DNA of 64,000 bases from Symsagittifera roscoffensis (taxonomy: Eukaryota > Xenacoelomorpha > Acoela > Convolutidae): NCBI RefSeq assembly GCF_963678635.1, contig NW_026971149.1, positions 1,264,242-1,328,241 of the forward strand. The letters are read 5' to 3'. This document shows positions 9,566 through 20,912 of this stretch, one piece after another. Below the pieces are notes generated by a model. That model did not search any database. It was not told where the DNA came from and saw only the letters and a list, made by a program, of their open reading frames with translations. Each line of letters opens with the position of its first letter. Positions within the stretch are counted from its first letter, which is position 1. The translations under genes and the position numbers were made by a program.

Positions 9566-11281
9566 TCACATGCCGTCACTTGCCTGAACATCTTCACATG
9601 TTGTCCGATCGGCGCTCTCGTCGTCAGAAATCTTCCTGGTCTTTCTTCTCGATTTCTCATCATGATTCAATCTCACATCCTGCAGTGGTCTTGCGTTCAC
9701 TGGTCCCATCGTGTTATTAGAGGGCAGTCCCTCTACATCAGCAAATCTCACGGCCATTTTGGAACTGAAGTTTAAACTCGCGGCTATCAGCCAGTCTACG
9801 CCTGTTATGGAGTACAGCCTGCTAACGGACAGCCTCGCTCCATTCAGCATCCTCCTTGCATCTTCGATGAGGCTCACCCTCTGGAGATCCAGCTTCATTA
9901 GCTCGTCTTTGAATACATGCCAGGGAGAGGGTATGGGTCTTGACCACATCAAAGAGCCTCTGCCCGGGCGTCTCTCCTCTCGACTGGTACTTGTCGTCTC
10001 CGATCTTGTGTCTGATCTAGACGTGCTGGTTGCCTCCTCGATTGGGTTAACAGGTCCTAGTCTTTTCCGAGGATGAATGGTCCTCCTCACCGGTGCTTCT
10101 CCCAATCGGTCTTGAACATCTGTCCTTTGACCTGGTTCGCTGGAGCTATGTTGTCTATAGTTCGTGACGTCCGGGACCGACCCCAAGCGTGTTTCCAGGT
10201 AAGGAGGCACAAGGATCGTAATCACCGCGTCACTCGTTGTTCTTTCTTCCTTCAGCACTCCTGTATTAAAGAGTTCCGCCTCTAGTTTGTCCAAGCGCTC
10301 TTGGAAGACTATATTCAACCAAGCCTGTCCTTCGATGCTATCGAAATGGATGCCGTCCGTGGTCAGTCTGGCCTGATCCATGGCTCTCAACTCATGTTCA
10401 ATATCCATGAGGATCACTCTTCCGGCATTCCGACTTGCGAGATTCCTCACGATGTTATTCCACCTGACGACTCCTTCGTTGTGCCTTCTCCCTGCAGCTG
10501 TCAAGCTCCTCGCGTTCATTGGCACAGTGCAAACGGTCAGTACCGCGCAATTGAATTTCTGCCAGAGAGTAGTGAACAAACACACCATCATTGATTCCCA
10601 TAGCGCTTCCTGCTCATCTGAAGCTCTGGAGATGTCATTCGTCCCGACAATGATCATCACATTGGGGATCCTCCCTGGATTCATCAGTTCCACCATCCGA
10701 TATAACTGGGCTATCGTCGCGCCTCCAAAGGCCATCATCGTGGTGACCCACAAGGTCCTCAAAATCGATAGTACTCTGAGCAAGCTGTCTCCCAGTATCA
10801 GATGTGATGTCCCCAGTGGTGGTTGCTGCAGGTTTACTGCCGGGCTCCAAGTCGCTCGATTGAAGCAAGCTCTCGGATCTGTCTCCGGAACTCCCGTGAA
10901 ATTGTATTTCAATTGATTGTTCTTTTGTACGTCTATTATGCGAGACTCTTTCTTCGCTGGCATCTTCTGTACTCTTCTCTCTGGGGCCTTCGAGCTCCCC
11001 ATGAGTGGCGTCACGTCACTTATCCCCTGTCTGATCACTGTTTGGGAGAGTCGTACTCTGCCCGTGTCGTCGATCGTTCCATAGGGTGCAGTCACCCCGG
11101 AACCTCGTGTATTCCTTTTGGCGACTAGTCGTCCAGCTGTTTCTACCAGCCTCTGCATTGTTTGCTCCACGACTGGATCACCCAAGGTGTCACTAGGGTC
11201 CGGGATCGTCACTCCACCTGTTGCTACCGGGAGTCGTGTTTCCGTCGTCTGGCTCATTTCCCGAGGCGTCAAGAGCTCCAT
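9566..11281 (-). pseudogene. ORF2 central part: SGNH/GDSL-type hydrolase domain
   Basis: A 571-codon frame. Residues about 150-345 form an SGNH hydrolase: block I ILGDSLL with the nucleophile serine (codons at 10781-10792), block II FGGAT, block III VGTNDIS (10634-10645), and block V with D-G-I-H carrying the Asp and His (10346-10357). All four signature blocks are present, so the parent enzyme could have been an active esterase or deacetylase; the substrate is unknown. Downstream are a Ser/Arg-rich linker and a conserved helical segment. Esterase domains of this superfamily are known in some non-LTR retrotransposons (CR1/L2 groups); on an LTR element this is unusual. The frame joins the upstream ORF2 part across one in-frame TAG (11279-11281), where element 2 has a proline codon. 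Confidence 0.8.
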
Positions 11282-12055
11282 CTAGGACTGCCCACGAGGA
11301 TCACTCCTTGCAGGTATCGCCTTCTCCACGGCGGTTTTCAACGCCATCTGTTCCGATCGTTGTTTGTAGTCCTGCCTCAAGCGCTCCATTTCTTGACCCT
11401 GCTTTTTGTTGCAGTCTTCGAACAACCTTTTCCTCATGTCCCGATCTTCCTCCATGCTGAGCATGGTCTTAGTCATCTCATCTAGCTCCCTTCTCGTTCT
11501 TTCCAGTTCATCCTTCATCCCATCCAGGTCTTGCATGGTTTGGTCCGTCTGAACCTTCTGTCCTACTTTCGCCCTATTTGTTGGCACAGCTGCTCTCAGT
11601 GGTGAACCAGACGAGGCAGCCTCGATGTTCATCTCCTGATGCATTCTCGTCAGCCCAGGTTTGGGCTTGGAGGGCATAGGCATTTCACCTGCTTGGTGAG
11701 TCCTAGAACTTCCCAACCCAGGCTGATTCGCCAAGTCACTCCCTGAGAGAGCCCCGTTTCTCCACCTCATCACTCTCATTTTCGGGCGTTCTAGTACTCC
11801 CCTTTTTCCATATGCTGGCATCAACAGAACCTTCGTGGGGCGGTCCCCACGGTTGTCATGCCCCAAGATGTTGATCAGGGCGGTCAGCAACATGACTACC
11901 TCTGGGTCCTCCTGAGCGAAGTCTCGTTCCATCAGCCGACGATAGATCGCATCTACCATCGGTCCCACATATGCCTCTGCCAGGTCCATCAATTCATCCA
12001 GGTTGAAATTGTCCATACTGTTCTTCAGATTTGATTTAATTCGATTCGATTCCAA
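11282..12055 (-). pseudogene. ORF2 N-terminal part: helical domain and coiled coil
   Basis: Start of the second polyprotein. The likely initiator is the ATG before DNFNLDELMDLAEAY (codon near 12014-12016), since element 2 keeps the same ATG before DSFNLDELMD. Residues about 1-70 are helical. A Pro/Gly-rich linker follows. Residues about 160-235 form a strongly charged heptad-like coiled coil (ELERTRRELDEMTK), suggesting self-assembly. No signal peptide or membrane segment is seen. An in-frame stop separates it from the SGNH part; element 2 reads through, so the two were one protein. I know of no characterised relative. Confidence 0.7.
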
Positions 12056-12460
12056 GGTTTTGACTCAAGTGAGTAATTAAATGATCAATCAGGATCTAGA
12101 AAAGAAGTCGCAAATATCCCACTTGCCAGTTTCACCTTAACATATATCGCTAAAAATGCTAAAATTTGCTTAAGAACAGTTCAGATAAAAAGATATTTAT
12201 CCTAAAATTTATTAAAATCAATCGGTTTCTAAAATTTTGGAATTCGACCTAAGATTGGACAGTCTAAACTTTGGATCTATTCCTTAGATTGTCCTTCAGT
12301 TGTTCATGGTCACTAACCCCTACTTGCCCAATATCTTAATAACATAACACATAATAATCACCTAACACATAACCTACACCACATAACTTTGTCTTTAGCC
12401 TATCACCTCCCTACACGTCAATCAGCCTATACTTAAATAATATTTCTTATGCAGATATAC
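12056..12460 (-). promoter_or_regulatory. Conserved spacer between pol and ORF2
   Basis: No ORF. It is strongly conserved with 61376-61716 in element 2 although noncoding. On the sense strand it contains CTTTTCTAG followed by ATCCTG shortly before ORF2, which resembles a nematode splice or trans-splice acceptor. It is therefore a candidate control region for a subgenomic ORF2 mRNA. This is inference from sequence only. Confidence 0.4.
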
Positions 12461-13450
12461 TTATAATTTAGTATCTGAGAATGTCACGTGTACAAGCGCG
12501 TACAGTTCCCTAGGATGCAGTCGGCCTCTGTTCGGATCATACACTGGAAACGAGAGCTCCTTTACGTCCATTTCCAAGAGGAAATCTCTCAGCCTCGTCA
12601 AGGACAAGACTAGGTTCTCCGGGTCCACGTGCTGCTTCTCCGTCGCCCTCGTCACCAAGAAGCATAGGTATTTTCCCGGTATTTGGGATGCCGCCGGAGG
12701 CAAGGCTGCTACGCCCCCTACTCCTGGTCGTTGCTTGCTAAGGAATTCCACGTTTTTGTATTCTCTCTTAAAATCTGCCGCTTAGGCTGTCCTAAAACTC
12801 ATGTCTGCTGTGACTGCTATCGCACATGTTCTGTTTGTGAGTATGAAATCACTGTCTGTTAATACTATGCTACTTGAATATTCATTTGGTAAGTTAAAGT
12901 ATGAGTCAACCACCCTCCCTATGTCAAGTTTCTTAGGTTCTTCGCCTGTTTCTGCTTCTAAATCTCCTGTTTCTCTTGCTATTCTCAATTTTTTTATCAG
13001 GTTTTCAGTGTGGGTAAGTCCTACGCCCACTCCCCGGACAAAAATATCCTTCGACGTCCACGTCGATCGCACACCGGATATCAAGTCGAGGTTAGAAGCC
13101 GGAAAGAGTAGCTGTCCTTCCTGGGCAGCCCAGGAAGGATCATCTCGTTCGGTCTTGATGTATTTCGCTTTTTCACGATCTACGTCTTGAATCGTGACAC
13201 TGGTCTCTTTGGGGTCTGATGTCATTTCGTTCAGCCACTCCAAGACTCGCAGATTCGTGAGATCATCTCCGTAGGACTCCGGTTGCTCCTCGTCGAAATC
13301 TACTTCGGGTTTCGACCTGTCCTCGATCCATTCCTGGTCGTGATCATCTTCTATGTCAATGTCTTGTGAGACTGTTATGCTTTGTAGACCCACCATTTCT
13401 TCCACTATCTTTTTCAGATCTATCCTATCTACTACAAAGTCGTCACCGTA
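12461..13450 (-). pseudogene. Pol C-terminus with macro-domain-like fold (element 1)
   Basis: The last ~330 codons of the pol polyprotein, in one frame with a premature TAA near 12782. An acidic linker (about 13180-13400) is followed by a ~145-residue module at about 12461-12890. This resembles a macro domain of the TARG1/OARD1 type: a hydrophobic strand, a T-A-D-M loop followed by an ADFKREY helix, a GKYLCFLVT strand, the helix LVLSLTRLRDFLLEM, the strand LSFPVYD, and a last helix and strand ending in FSDT. The TARG1 catalytic lysine and aspartate appear to be replaced (VTRAT; NRGRLHP) in both copies, so ADP-ribose hydrolysis is doubtful though binding remains possible. The 5' end abuts the integrase deletion junction at about 13447. 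Confidence 0.65.
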
Positions 13451-13859
13451 ACGGTTGTATTTCTTTCTAGGTCTTCGTGAAGTAATCTATCATGATCAAG
13501 ACTTGGTTATAACCGCTGTCTGTCATGCATATCTTCTGGTGATCTATCTGCACCACCTCGTTGAATTCAGACGACTCAATCGATTGTAAAGGAAATCGCA
13601 ATTTCCTTGGATCCTTGACCTGTTGGCAGGACAGGCACGCTGTTACCCATTTCTCACATAACTTTTTCATTCCAGGCCACTCAAAGAGCTTCAGGATCCT
13701 CTGATACACTTTGTCGATCCCTTGGTGGCCCATCTGATCATGCGATCTAAACAATAGTTCTGTTTGATAGAGTTGCAGCAACTCTATTGCGTTGTACTTG
13801 TATAAGACTTTGTCTTCTTCTCTTCTCTTGCAAGCCACGATCCTGTGCTTGTTCAGTTA
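13447..13859 (-). pseudogene. Integrase N-terminal part, truncated by deletion
   Basis: The zinc-binding HHCC domain is intact: two His (HDQMGH) and C-L-S-C after a conserved helix. The first catalytic Asp of the core follows (VVQIDH). At about 13447 the sequence jumps into the acidic linker before the macro-like domain. Comparison with element 2 places the missing piece at about 62767-63803 there (~1.04 kb), containing the second Asp, the catalytic Glu and the GPY/F module. This element could not have inserted copies with its own integrase after the loss. An in-frame TAA at 13857-13859 separates this part from the upstream RNase H frame. Confidence 0.85.
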
Positions 13860-15851
13860 TAATCTCCCCTCCTTCTGCATGAAGTTTTGTCTCAGGATCC
13901 GATAACTGTCTTCTTCCAGGTCACCTTTGTCTGGTGCAACATTTTCTATCCACCTTTTCAGGTTACTTATCATGCGGTCATTTCTTTGCGCCCTTAGTAG
14001 GTCCGAGAGTCTGTATCTCGCCTTCAAATATGTCTTCATGACCCTCATTTGACAATTCATCTCATTGGGCTGGTGTGTGTCCTCCTCCATCTTTACGCAC
14101 CAAATCTTCGCCAATGGTTGTTTTTCTTGTTTGAACGGTTGAAGATCAGTCCTGACTACCTCTTTTTGTGGCAACAGACTTATCGACCGCTTGGATACCG
14201 CTATCGTTTCCAAATCATCTGCTACGTTGTCAAAGATCCTTTCATTTGGTATGAGATAGCGATCACTGTCAGGGTCTTGGTACACTTCTCTATCCAGATC
14301 CCTTGCGCGAGTTTCCACTAGTAGTGTGTGGATCGCTAGTTCTGACAGTTCTGATCTCGAGCTCGAGTTCCTGTCTGAATATGTGTCCATACTTGAATTC
14401 CTGAAGCTGTCCTCCATTGAAGCCTCTGTGATGGAGTCTGCACCCTCCATCAGATCAGGTCCGTACCTTCTCCGCATCCATCTAAACTCCCTGTAAAAAA
14501 CGTTGCTCCCTAGGTCCTGTTTCTTGTCATGGACTTCTTCATCTATCTCAGACTCCCCGGACATATATTCTTGTCCCTGATGTTGATCTCGAACTCGCCG
14601 GTTTATCTTACCATTTGTCTCCCCGGACAAACAATCTTGCTCCAGTTCTCGTTCAACCTTCTCACCTTCTCCATCTTGGTCTTCAAAGGTGACGGTTTTC
14701 GTTCGCGTATCGTTACCCTGCTCTTTCCAACCGTATGAAGTACTCACTAAGACCTCACGGGGTATTGAGGACACCAGTTGCTGAACTATTGATATACAAT
14801 CCCTCTCGTTGTCTTTATGTTGTCGTATTGATGGCATGATCTTCACCTTCTCACTGACTGTCAGTGATGCCATGGCTGCTGCCCACTCGGGGTCATCTTT
14901 GGTCACTTCTCTCTCTAACAATCCACCCAGCATCCGCATCACTTGCGGTGTGACCTGCACCGTTTTGTCCAGTAATGAGAGGCTGTTTATGTTCATGCGA
15001 GAGAGTTCCTGCTGGACCAGGTTTGAGCGCAGCAGCAGATCCAAGGGCACCGGGTCCCTTTTGGATAGGATTTTTATCTCGGCTGCTTTTTCCACTGGTA
15101 ACTCAGGATGCCCTGGTATTGGATATCCAGACTTATCTAACCATCTCGTTAAGGGAAGCGCCTCATAAGTTTCTTTGTCCAGAAACGAGAAACTTTCCTT
15201 TATCTCTGCCTGATTGGCTTGCTTCTGCTCCAATCTTTCATAGAATTCAGTTTTCTTACTGAGGCTGTCAGCGTTCTGGTGTTTGTCACGCATCCTGTGC
15301 TCGATTATCATGTGGTAGCCATCCAATCTTACTATCCATCTACCAATATAACTCTGATCCATCGAGTAGGTCTTCAACCAGGATAACGCTCTGTTGTCCA
15401 CGCGTAACTTGAAGGGAGCGCTCCCCAAGTATGCACGGTACTTTTCCACGAACGTGACTACTACAAACATTTCTGCTTTTGGTGCACCATATTTCATCTC
15501 AGTGTCATTCAAGACTTTGCTGCCAAATGCAATGGGACGAAGAACCGTTCTTCCATTCCATTCTTGTTCCTGGTGCAATATTCCTGAGATGGCTACTACC
15601 GACGCGTCTGTGTCAAGAAAATACATGCCATATTTTGTAGGCATGCCTAGTACTGGCGCTTCGCACAGTTCCCGCTTTATGTTCTCGAAGGCGATCTGTG
15701 CTTCATCGTTCCACTCGAACTTCTTTCCTTTGTTGCGCATCAGCTTCTGCATTGGATACACCTTACCCGCATATCCTTTGATGAATTCACGGTAATAATT
15801 GGCAAACCCTAGGAAGCTCATTAGCTGTGTGTCCGTCCTCGTGCCTTCCAT
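13857..15851 (-). pseudogene. RT C-terminus and RNase H, with long linker (element 1)
   Basis: Residues 1-60 are the RT thumb region (SFLGFANYYREF). RNase H occupies about 75-200 with its acidic set visible: LDTDAS, the Glu of KAEMF, RVDNRAL and the closing DKHQNADSLSK. This enzyme removes the RNA template during reverse transcription. The following ~450 residues are a charged, low-complexity linker leading to the integrase HHCC domain; such a long insert is unusual for Gypsy elements. A one-base deletion near 15840 breaks the join to the RT palm. Confidence 0.85.
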
Positions 15852-16396
15852 GTCAACACAGCCTCTACTGCCTCCGGATCTGACCTCACACCATGCATGT
15901 CCACCATTCTTCCCAGGTACTTAATCGAATCCCTAAGGGTTTTACATTTTGATTGTTTGCATTTCAAGCCTGCTCTTTTCATACATCCAAAGACCTCATC
16001 GAGCCGATCAATGTGGTCCTCCAGGGTCGGTGTCGCTATGACTACGTCATCCACGTAACACATCAAGAGATTCCCGTACGATTTGGTCACTCCTGTCAAA
16101 GCCTGAGCCATCAGTCTTTGAAAAGTTGCCGTTGCATTGCACAAGCCGAAGGGCATCCTCTTCCTCTGGTACAACCCTAATTCGCACGCGAATCCGGGTT
16201 TCTCTCTATCTTTCTTCCGCAGAGGGACCTGCCAGAAGGCAGAACCCAAGTCCAACGTTGTGAAGAACTCGGCATCACCAAGCTTAGAGAGGCTCTCGTC
16301 TATTCGCGGTATCGGGTACGCATCCTTTATTGTAACCGCGTTCAAGTAACGAAAGTGCCCCCTTTCTTTTTCGCCATTACCACCCCGCAAGCCCAT
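15821..16396 (-). pseudogene. Reverse transcriptase palm/fingers (element 1)
   Basis: Contains RT motif A (TTLDLGSAFWQ), motif B (MPFGLCNATATFQRLM) and motif C, Y-V-D-D, at 16046-16057, then the KYLGRMV segment. These place the element in the Ty3/Gypsy lineage. At the upstream edge (about 16350) the frame switches directly from KKKGG to FRYLNAV. The usual R-x-x-x-D block before it is missing, which fits a small out-of-frame deletion of about 20 bp. The enzyme is therefore broken in this copy even though the catalytic aspartates remain. Confidence 0.9.
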
Positions 16397-17445
16397 GGCG
16401 ATTTCGAGTGTTCTATCATGTCGTATTCAAGCAACATTTCTATTTCCGCTCGGCACGCTTCCGATTTGTGTGGCGTCTTTCGTCTTGCGCCCTCTCTGTG
16501 CGGAACGGCACCTTCTTCCAGTTCAATTTCGTGTTCGACGAAGTTACAGCAACCGATATCCGCTTTATGTTTCGAAAATACATCTGCGTTACGATTTAAA
16601 ACGTCCCGCATATTTTCGAAATCTCCCTCACCTATTTTCCCTTTTAAATGTTCTATTTCTGGCAAAACCGGTTTGTCAGAATCTAGTTCAAATGACGAGG
16701 GGCGTTCCGGAAAATTCGAGCAACTTGATAAGCCGTCGTCCAATTCGGATTTCATTGAAAACAATTTATGAATAGATTTTAATTGATTATTTCTCTTTAA
16801 AATTTTATCTTTATTGGCATGATAAGGACAGTCTTTCACATTATGTTTCCTCAAGTTTTGTGTCTCCTCATAGTCTGTCCTCATCGGCAAAGCGTAACCA
16901 AGCTTCTTTCCACGCTGGATTGAAACCGTGGTGTCCAGTGTGTTCAATAACACACTGACACAAAGTCCGTTCCGCGTTACCGAGAAGCTCCGGCCTAAAA
17001 TCACCGAACTCTGACTGTTTGGATTCGGTACTAAACAAACCTGTTTACTATCGCTTAATGAATTTAAACTTCTCATTCTAAAAATTGCCACCACAGCTTG
17101 TCCTGGCTGTAGTTTTAATTTTCTGTCTAAAAAATTTGGTACCTTGTTTTCGTCTGTTATTATCCTATTAATTGGTTTATTAACATACTTCCGGTCCGGG
17201 TTTCTAATCCGTATCAGACCATTGTTCAAGTCAATCATCACGTCAAAATTCCTGACAAAATCTCTGCCCAAGATGAATTGGTCGGCGTCGTCCAAATTCT
17301 CTACCAACAGGAAGCTCATCCAAAGATCCCGCCCTCCCATGTGGAGGACCGTTATTGGCGTTTTTCCGGCTACGTAGATTGCTCCTCGATTGGCGGCGGC
17401 CAGTCGGAGATTCGTTGGAATTAGATCTTCCCTCGTGAAACCCAT
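16342..17445 (-). pseudogene. Protease C-terminus and RT N-terminus (element 1)
   Basis: The first ~110 residues complete the aspartic protease: an FILGRDF strand lies at the place where retropepsins carry the conserved Gly-Arg-Asp. About 170 residues of linker follow. Next comes the RT fingers start, with VEHEIELEEG, HREGARR and the motif SPWACGVVMAKKKGG. The frame is offset by one from the upstream gag-protease frame; the shift lies in an A/T run at about 17455-17461 and looks like a single-base loss. There is no reason to call it programmed frameshifting from one copy. Confidence 0.85.
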
Positions 17446-19244
17446 TCTTTCCCAAATTTTAACGGCATCACACTCACTACCGCTCCTGTGTCCAGAAGCC
17501 CTTTGACTCCGATTTTTGTTCCGTTGGTGTCGAGCAGATGTGCGGTCATTTCTGCTTCATACCCAATGTGTACAGCATCTTGTTCCATCATGGCGTCATG
17601 ACCTATCCTGCGGACTTTGAGTTCCTTTTCACCCAAATAGATCTGCCCCATTTGGTCATCATCTGTTGTCACATAAGTCCTGGTGTAGATACTGATTCCA
17701 TCCACGTTCAGCATCACTTGATGCGGCCCATAGACCTCTAGGTAGCGTCCATGAAGTTTCTTCATGTGAGGGCCACCCGTCGTTAGTAGTGCCCGCACAG
17801 CTCTCGACTCGGTGCTCATCTGCCTCAGATAATCTGCATATGTGTCCAAATGCATCAAAGTAAACTCAGATGGTTCACTCAGATTTCTGATTACCTGATG
17901 TCCTGCCACCGAGATTATCGACTGTATTTTGCTTCCTTGCGGTACCATACCGAACCTCTGACCAGAGATCAAATTAAGTTTCATGCTCAAACTGCTTGGT
18001 GCTTTCGTCTCTTCAACCTCCGTTGCTTCGAAGGCGTTCAGTTGCTCCTGTAGTTTCTCATTTTCCAGCTCGAGTTTTACCTTTTGTTCGATCTCTTTCG
18101 TCACTAGTTCCTGCTGCACTCTATTTAGAGCATCCCTCGAGGCTGCCCTATAATCGATCTTGAAGTCATCAGCCGCAGTTGCTGGTTCCGGTTCACGTGT
18201 CTTTTCTGTTACCGCTTGCATTTTCTTTGCCGCCAGCTCTTGAGGTTTATCCTTTCTGCGTGCCTCCGCTTCACTCAACAGGCGACCCTTGCTGGCTTTC
18301 ACTCCTGATAGAGCTTCCTCATGTCTTCGATGCTTGATGTCTGCCACTGCATCCCAGAATTGCGGACAATCTGATTTAAAATGACCTTCCAAGTTGCAAA
18401 AGAAACACCTCGGGCCGAATTTTGCAATTATTCCTCTCATGAAATCCTCGTGGTCCAATTCTGACGCATATTCGCCCTCAAGGCTAAAGCCTAGTGCTTT
18501 CATGCCTTGTTTGTAAGTTGGGCATGCTGATAAATGATGGTCCGTTGAACTGCAATTGGCACAAGAGCGTCTCTTGTCCATATCATCCATCAATTTATAC
18601 CAATTGTTACCTTGGTTTGCTGGTCCGCTGTTAAAATTACCATAATTGTTCTTGTAGTATCCAGATCTCGAAGGAGGTTCCAACAAAAGATACTCTTTTG
18701 ACTTGAGCCTCAACTCATCTGGTGTTGGCGCAGTCGTTGATAGTGGTGTGTAATGTGTTGCTAGCATTGTTCGAAGTTCATCATTGTTCACACCATCGAT
18801 GAATTTTGAGGCTACCGCCAGGTTCATCCTTCGGTTTGACTCATCCGGTTGGCTGCCCCTTCTCAGCATTTCCATGTCATCTAGAAACTTGTCTGTAGTT
18901 TCATCTTCTCGTTGCCTCCGTTTCTCGAAGCGCATCATTGCTTGGTGCCCCTGCACCCCTGATCCAAAACGGTTTAACAAGATTTCGATGATCTTCTCGG
19001 CTGTGTCACGCTGATATTGCTTCTTGGCCATGACACAGTTCAGGGCTGTCCCTTCCAAGTTACTGGTTAGTGCACTGCACTCTGGTCTTTCCGACAAGTC
19101 TTCCTCCTCGAAATGCAGTTTCATCACCTCTATCCAGGTATCAATACAGCCATCAGATTCGTCTTTATAGCACCTTGGTTTCTTAAAGACCCTTCTGGAC
19201 TTTTCACTGCGTTCATTGGTGAAAAGTCCAGAAGTCCAGTTCAT
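17421..19244 (-). pseudogene. Gag capsid, two zinc knuckles and protease active site (element 1)
   Basis: A 607-codon frame. Residues about 20-190 form a retrotransposon Gag capsid-like domain (FEEEDLSE, QREDETTDKFLDDMEML). Two CCHC zinc knuckles of the C-x2-C-x4-H-x4-C form follow (CANCSSTDHHLSAC near residue 230 and CFFCNLEGHFKSDC near 280), for RNA binding. After a coiled-coil linker (about 375-410), the protease active site L-L-D-T-G-A appears near residue 588. Gag, protease and pol were probably one polyprotein. It joins the upstream coiled-coil part by a frameshift at about 19243. Confidence 0.9.
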
Positions 19245-20170
19245 CTGGATAGCCTTGTAAGGAATGTCTCCAGAGACCTGTTTAGGGGTTCAAAGGCTGT
19301 GACCATTGCCGTAGCATCCCCTAAGTGTCCCGTCTGAGTGTCCTCACACCTTGTCGAAGGCTCTGTATGCGGTGCATCCCTGCAATCCGAATCGCCGTAA
19401 GTGTTTCCCCCTTGGCCTACATCACTCCTCCCTGGACTGGCATTTCTCCTGTTACTGGAATCACCTCTTCCAGTTGCATGTGTGCCTTGTGTCGGTCTTT
19501 CATTCGAGGTCTGCCTATTCCCTGTTGAACTTGCCCTACTGTTGGGGCCCCATGTTCTATGATCCCTTGTGGTATAGCCTGATGAGCTGCCCCTGCCTCT
19601 AGCGGATCCATATGTCCATCTCCTTTGATGGTCATTGAAGTTCACCTTCGGTTCCCTGCTGGGACCTCCCGAATTCGGTTCTCCTTCTCTTGGTCCACTC
19701 CTGCTTCCTAGTAGCCCGTCCAACCTGTCCATGATGGCCTGAGTTCGCCTCTCCATCATCGCTTCCAACTTTGTGTCAAGAGTCCCAAGAGTCTGCTCTT
19801 GTTGCGTTCTTAACTTCTCAATGTCGTCTCTTAAGCGTAAATCTCTCTGTTCCACTTCTCTTGTCATTCGCGACAGGTTCTTTGCTATGTGCTCGTCCGT
19901 TCTTTCTTTCAAGGGTTTCTCGCTCCTACCAACTTCTTGTCTATTTCGGTTTATCTCTTCCCGCAGACTTTCTATTTCAACGTGAACTGCCCTTTCTAGT
20001 TCACTCATTCTTATGGACATCTGTTCATTTTGTTCTCCTATACTGCCCACGATGCTGTTCAAGGCTTCTTCTAATGCTGCCCCGTTATCCACGAGTGGCG
20101 TCACTAGTGGCGGTGTCACCCTGTCGGTCCCAGGTAGCTTCGTGCTGGTCGAGATCCGGGCTTTTATTCT
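19241..20170 (-). pseudogene. Gag N-terminal coiled-coil and Arg/Gly/Ser-rich region (element 1)
   Basis: The frame is open from about 20170, without a credible ATG of its own, so it continues the frame above after a shift. Residues about 25-130 are a long charged coiled coil (LREEINRNRQEVGRSEK), then a basic RGRGSSSGY-type low-complexity stretch that could bind nucleic acid. It would support multimerisation of the Gag shell. The final residues run into the capsid part with a one-base frameshift. Confidence 0.75.
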
Positions 20171-20574
20171 CTGTCTCGACGTCTTTCATTATCCACCTCA
20201 GGATCCGCCAATTCATTGCATAGCCCTTTGCTTCTATTCTCCACAGTTCGCTGCTCTGAATTTGTCATGATCGCCAAGCCTCTCGACTGGCCTGGTGTGT
20301 TTGAGTCTTTACGTAACGTTCTCACCACACCAATTTTGTCCATGGTTCCAGTCTCTCTTTCGACGCATGCCTCATTCTCCTGGGTCGAACTATTGAGGCT
20401 GACTTGAGATCCAAAGTCCACTTGCTCATCATCGTCTTCTTTACTCTCCTGGGATTCCCCTTCATTTCCTGTACCCACTCCCATGGTGAATGGAAAGATC
20501 TTCCTTAAAGTGTTCTTCATTCTTTCTGTGAACGATGACGACGTGGTCTGTATCTCCGTCACATCTGCCATCAT
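20164..20574 (-). pseudogene. Gag N-terminal segment 2 (element 1)
   Basis: 136 codons, acidic and disordered in composition (EGESQESKEDDDEQ). Its position between the first N-terminal segment and the coiled coil, with small frame offsets at both edges, indicates a decayed part of one Gag leader protein, not a separate gene. No recognised domain. Confidence 0.55.
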
Positions 20575-20645
20575 GGTATTGTCTGTGGGAGATCTCTTGT
20601 TGCCACAATTTCAGTAGAGATGTCGGACAGTTCCGACATCTCCTC

Positions 20646-20912
20646 TCAATCCAATGTCCCGGTGGAAGTGGCAAAATCTTGGCCTTGTTCTACCGGAGTA
20701 GATTCACTCGTTAGCCTTCTGTTCCCTCTCCCGTCCGGCCCATGCATTTCTTCGTTCTCATGCACGGCTTGGTTCGAGTGGACCTCCACTTCTAACATAG
20801 CTTTTTGCTCTTCTGATGACTTCTGACTCCTGGTTTCAACCATTCTGCCTGAAACCATCTTCCCTTTGCCGGTCTGCGTTCGTGTGATCCGTTCCACAAA
20901 AGGATCGGTCAT
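20646..20912 (-). pseudogene. Gag N-terminus (element 1)
   Basis: Begins at the first good ATG of the element (20910-20912) and runs 88 codons to an in-frame TGA. After the stop the same frame continues with EEMSELSDIST before a further frame change near 20580. This suggests one nonsense mutation followed by a frameshift. The protein is charged, with no recognised domain. This is the best candidate for the translation start of the gag-pol polyprotein. Confidence 0.6.

Noticed and set aside
17421-17461. Programmed frameshift between gag-protease and pol
   Set aside because: Only one copy of the region is in the window and it carries many other indels; a single-base loss in an A/T run is the simpler explanation.
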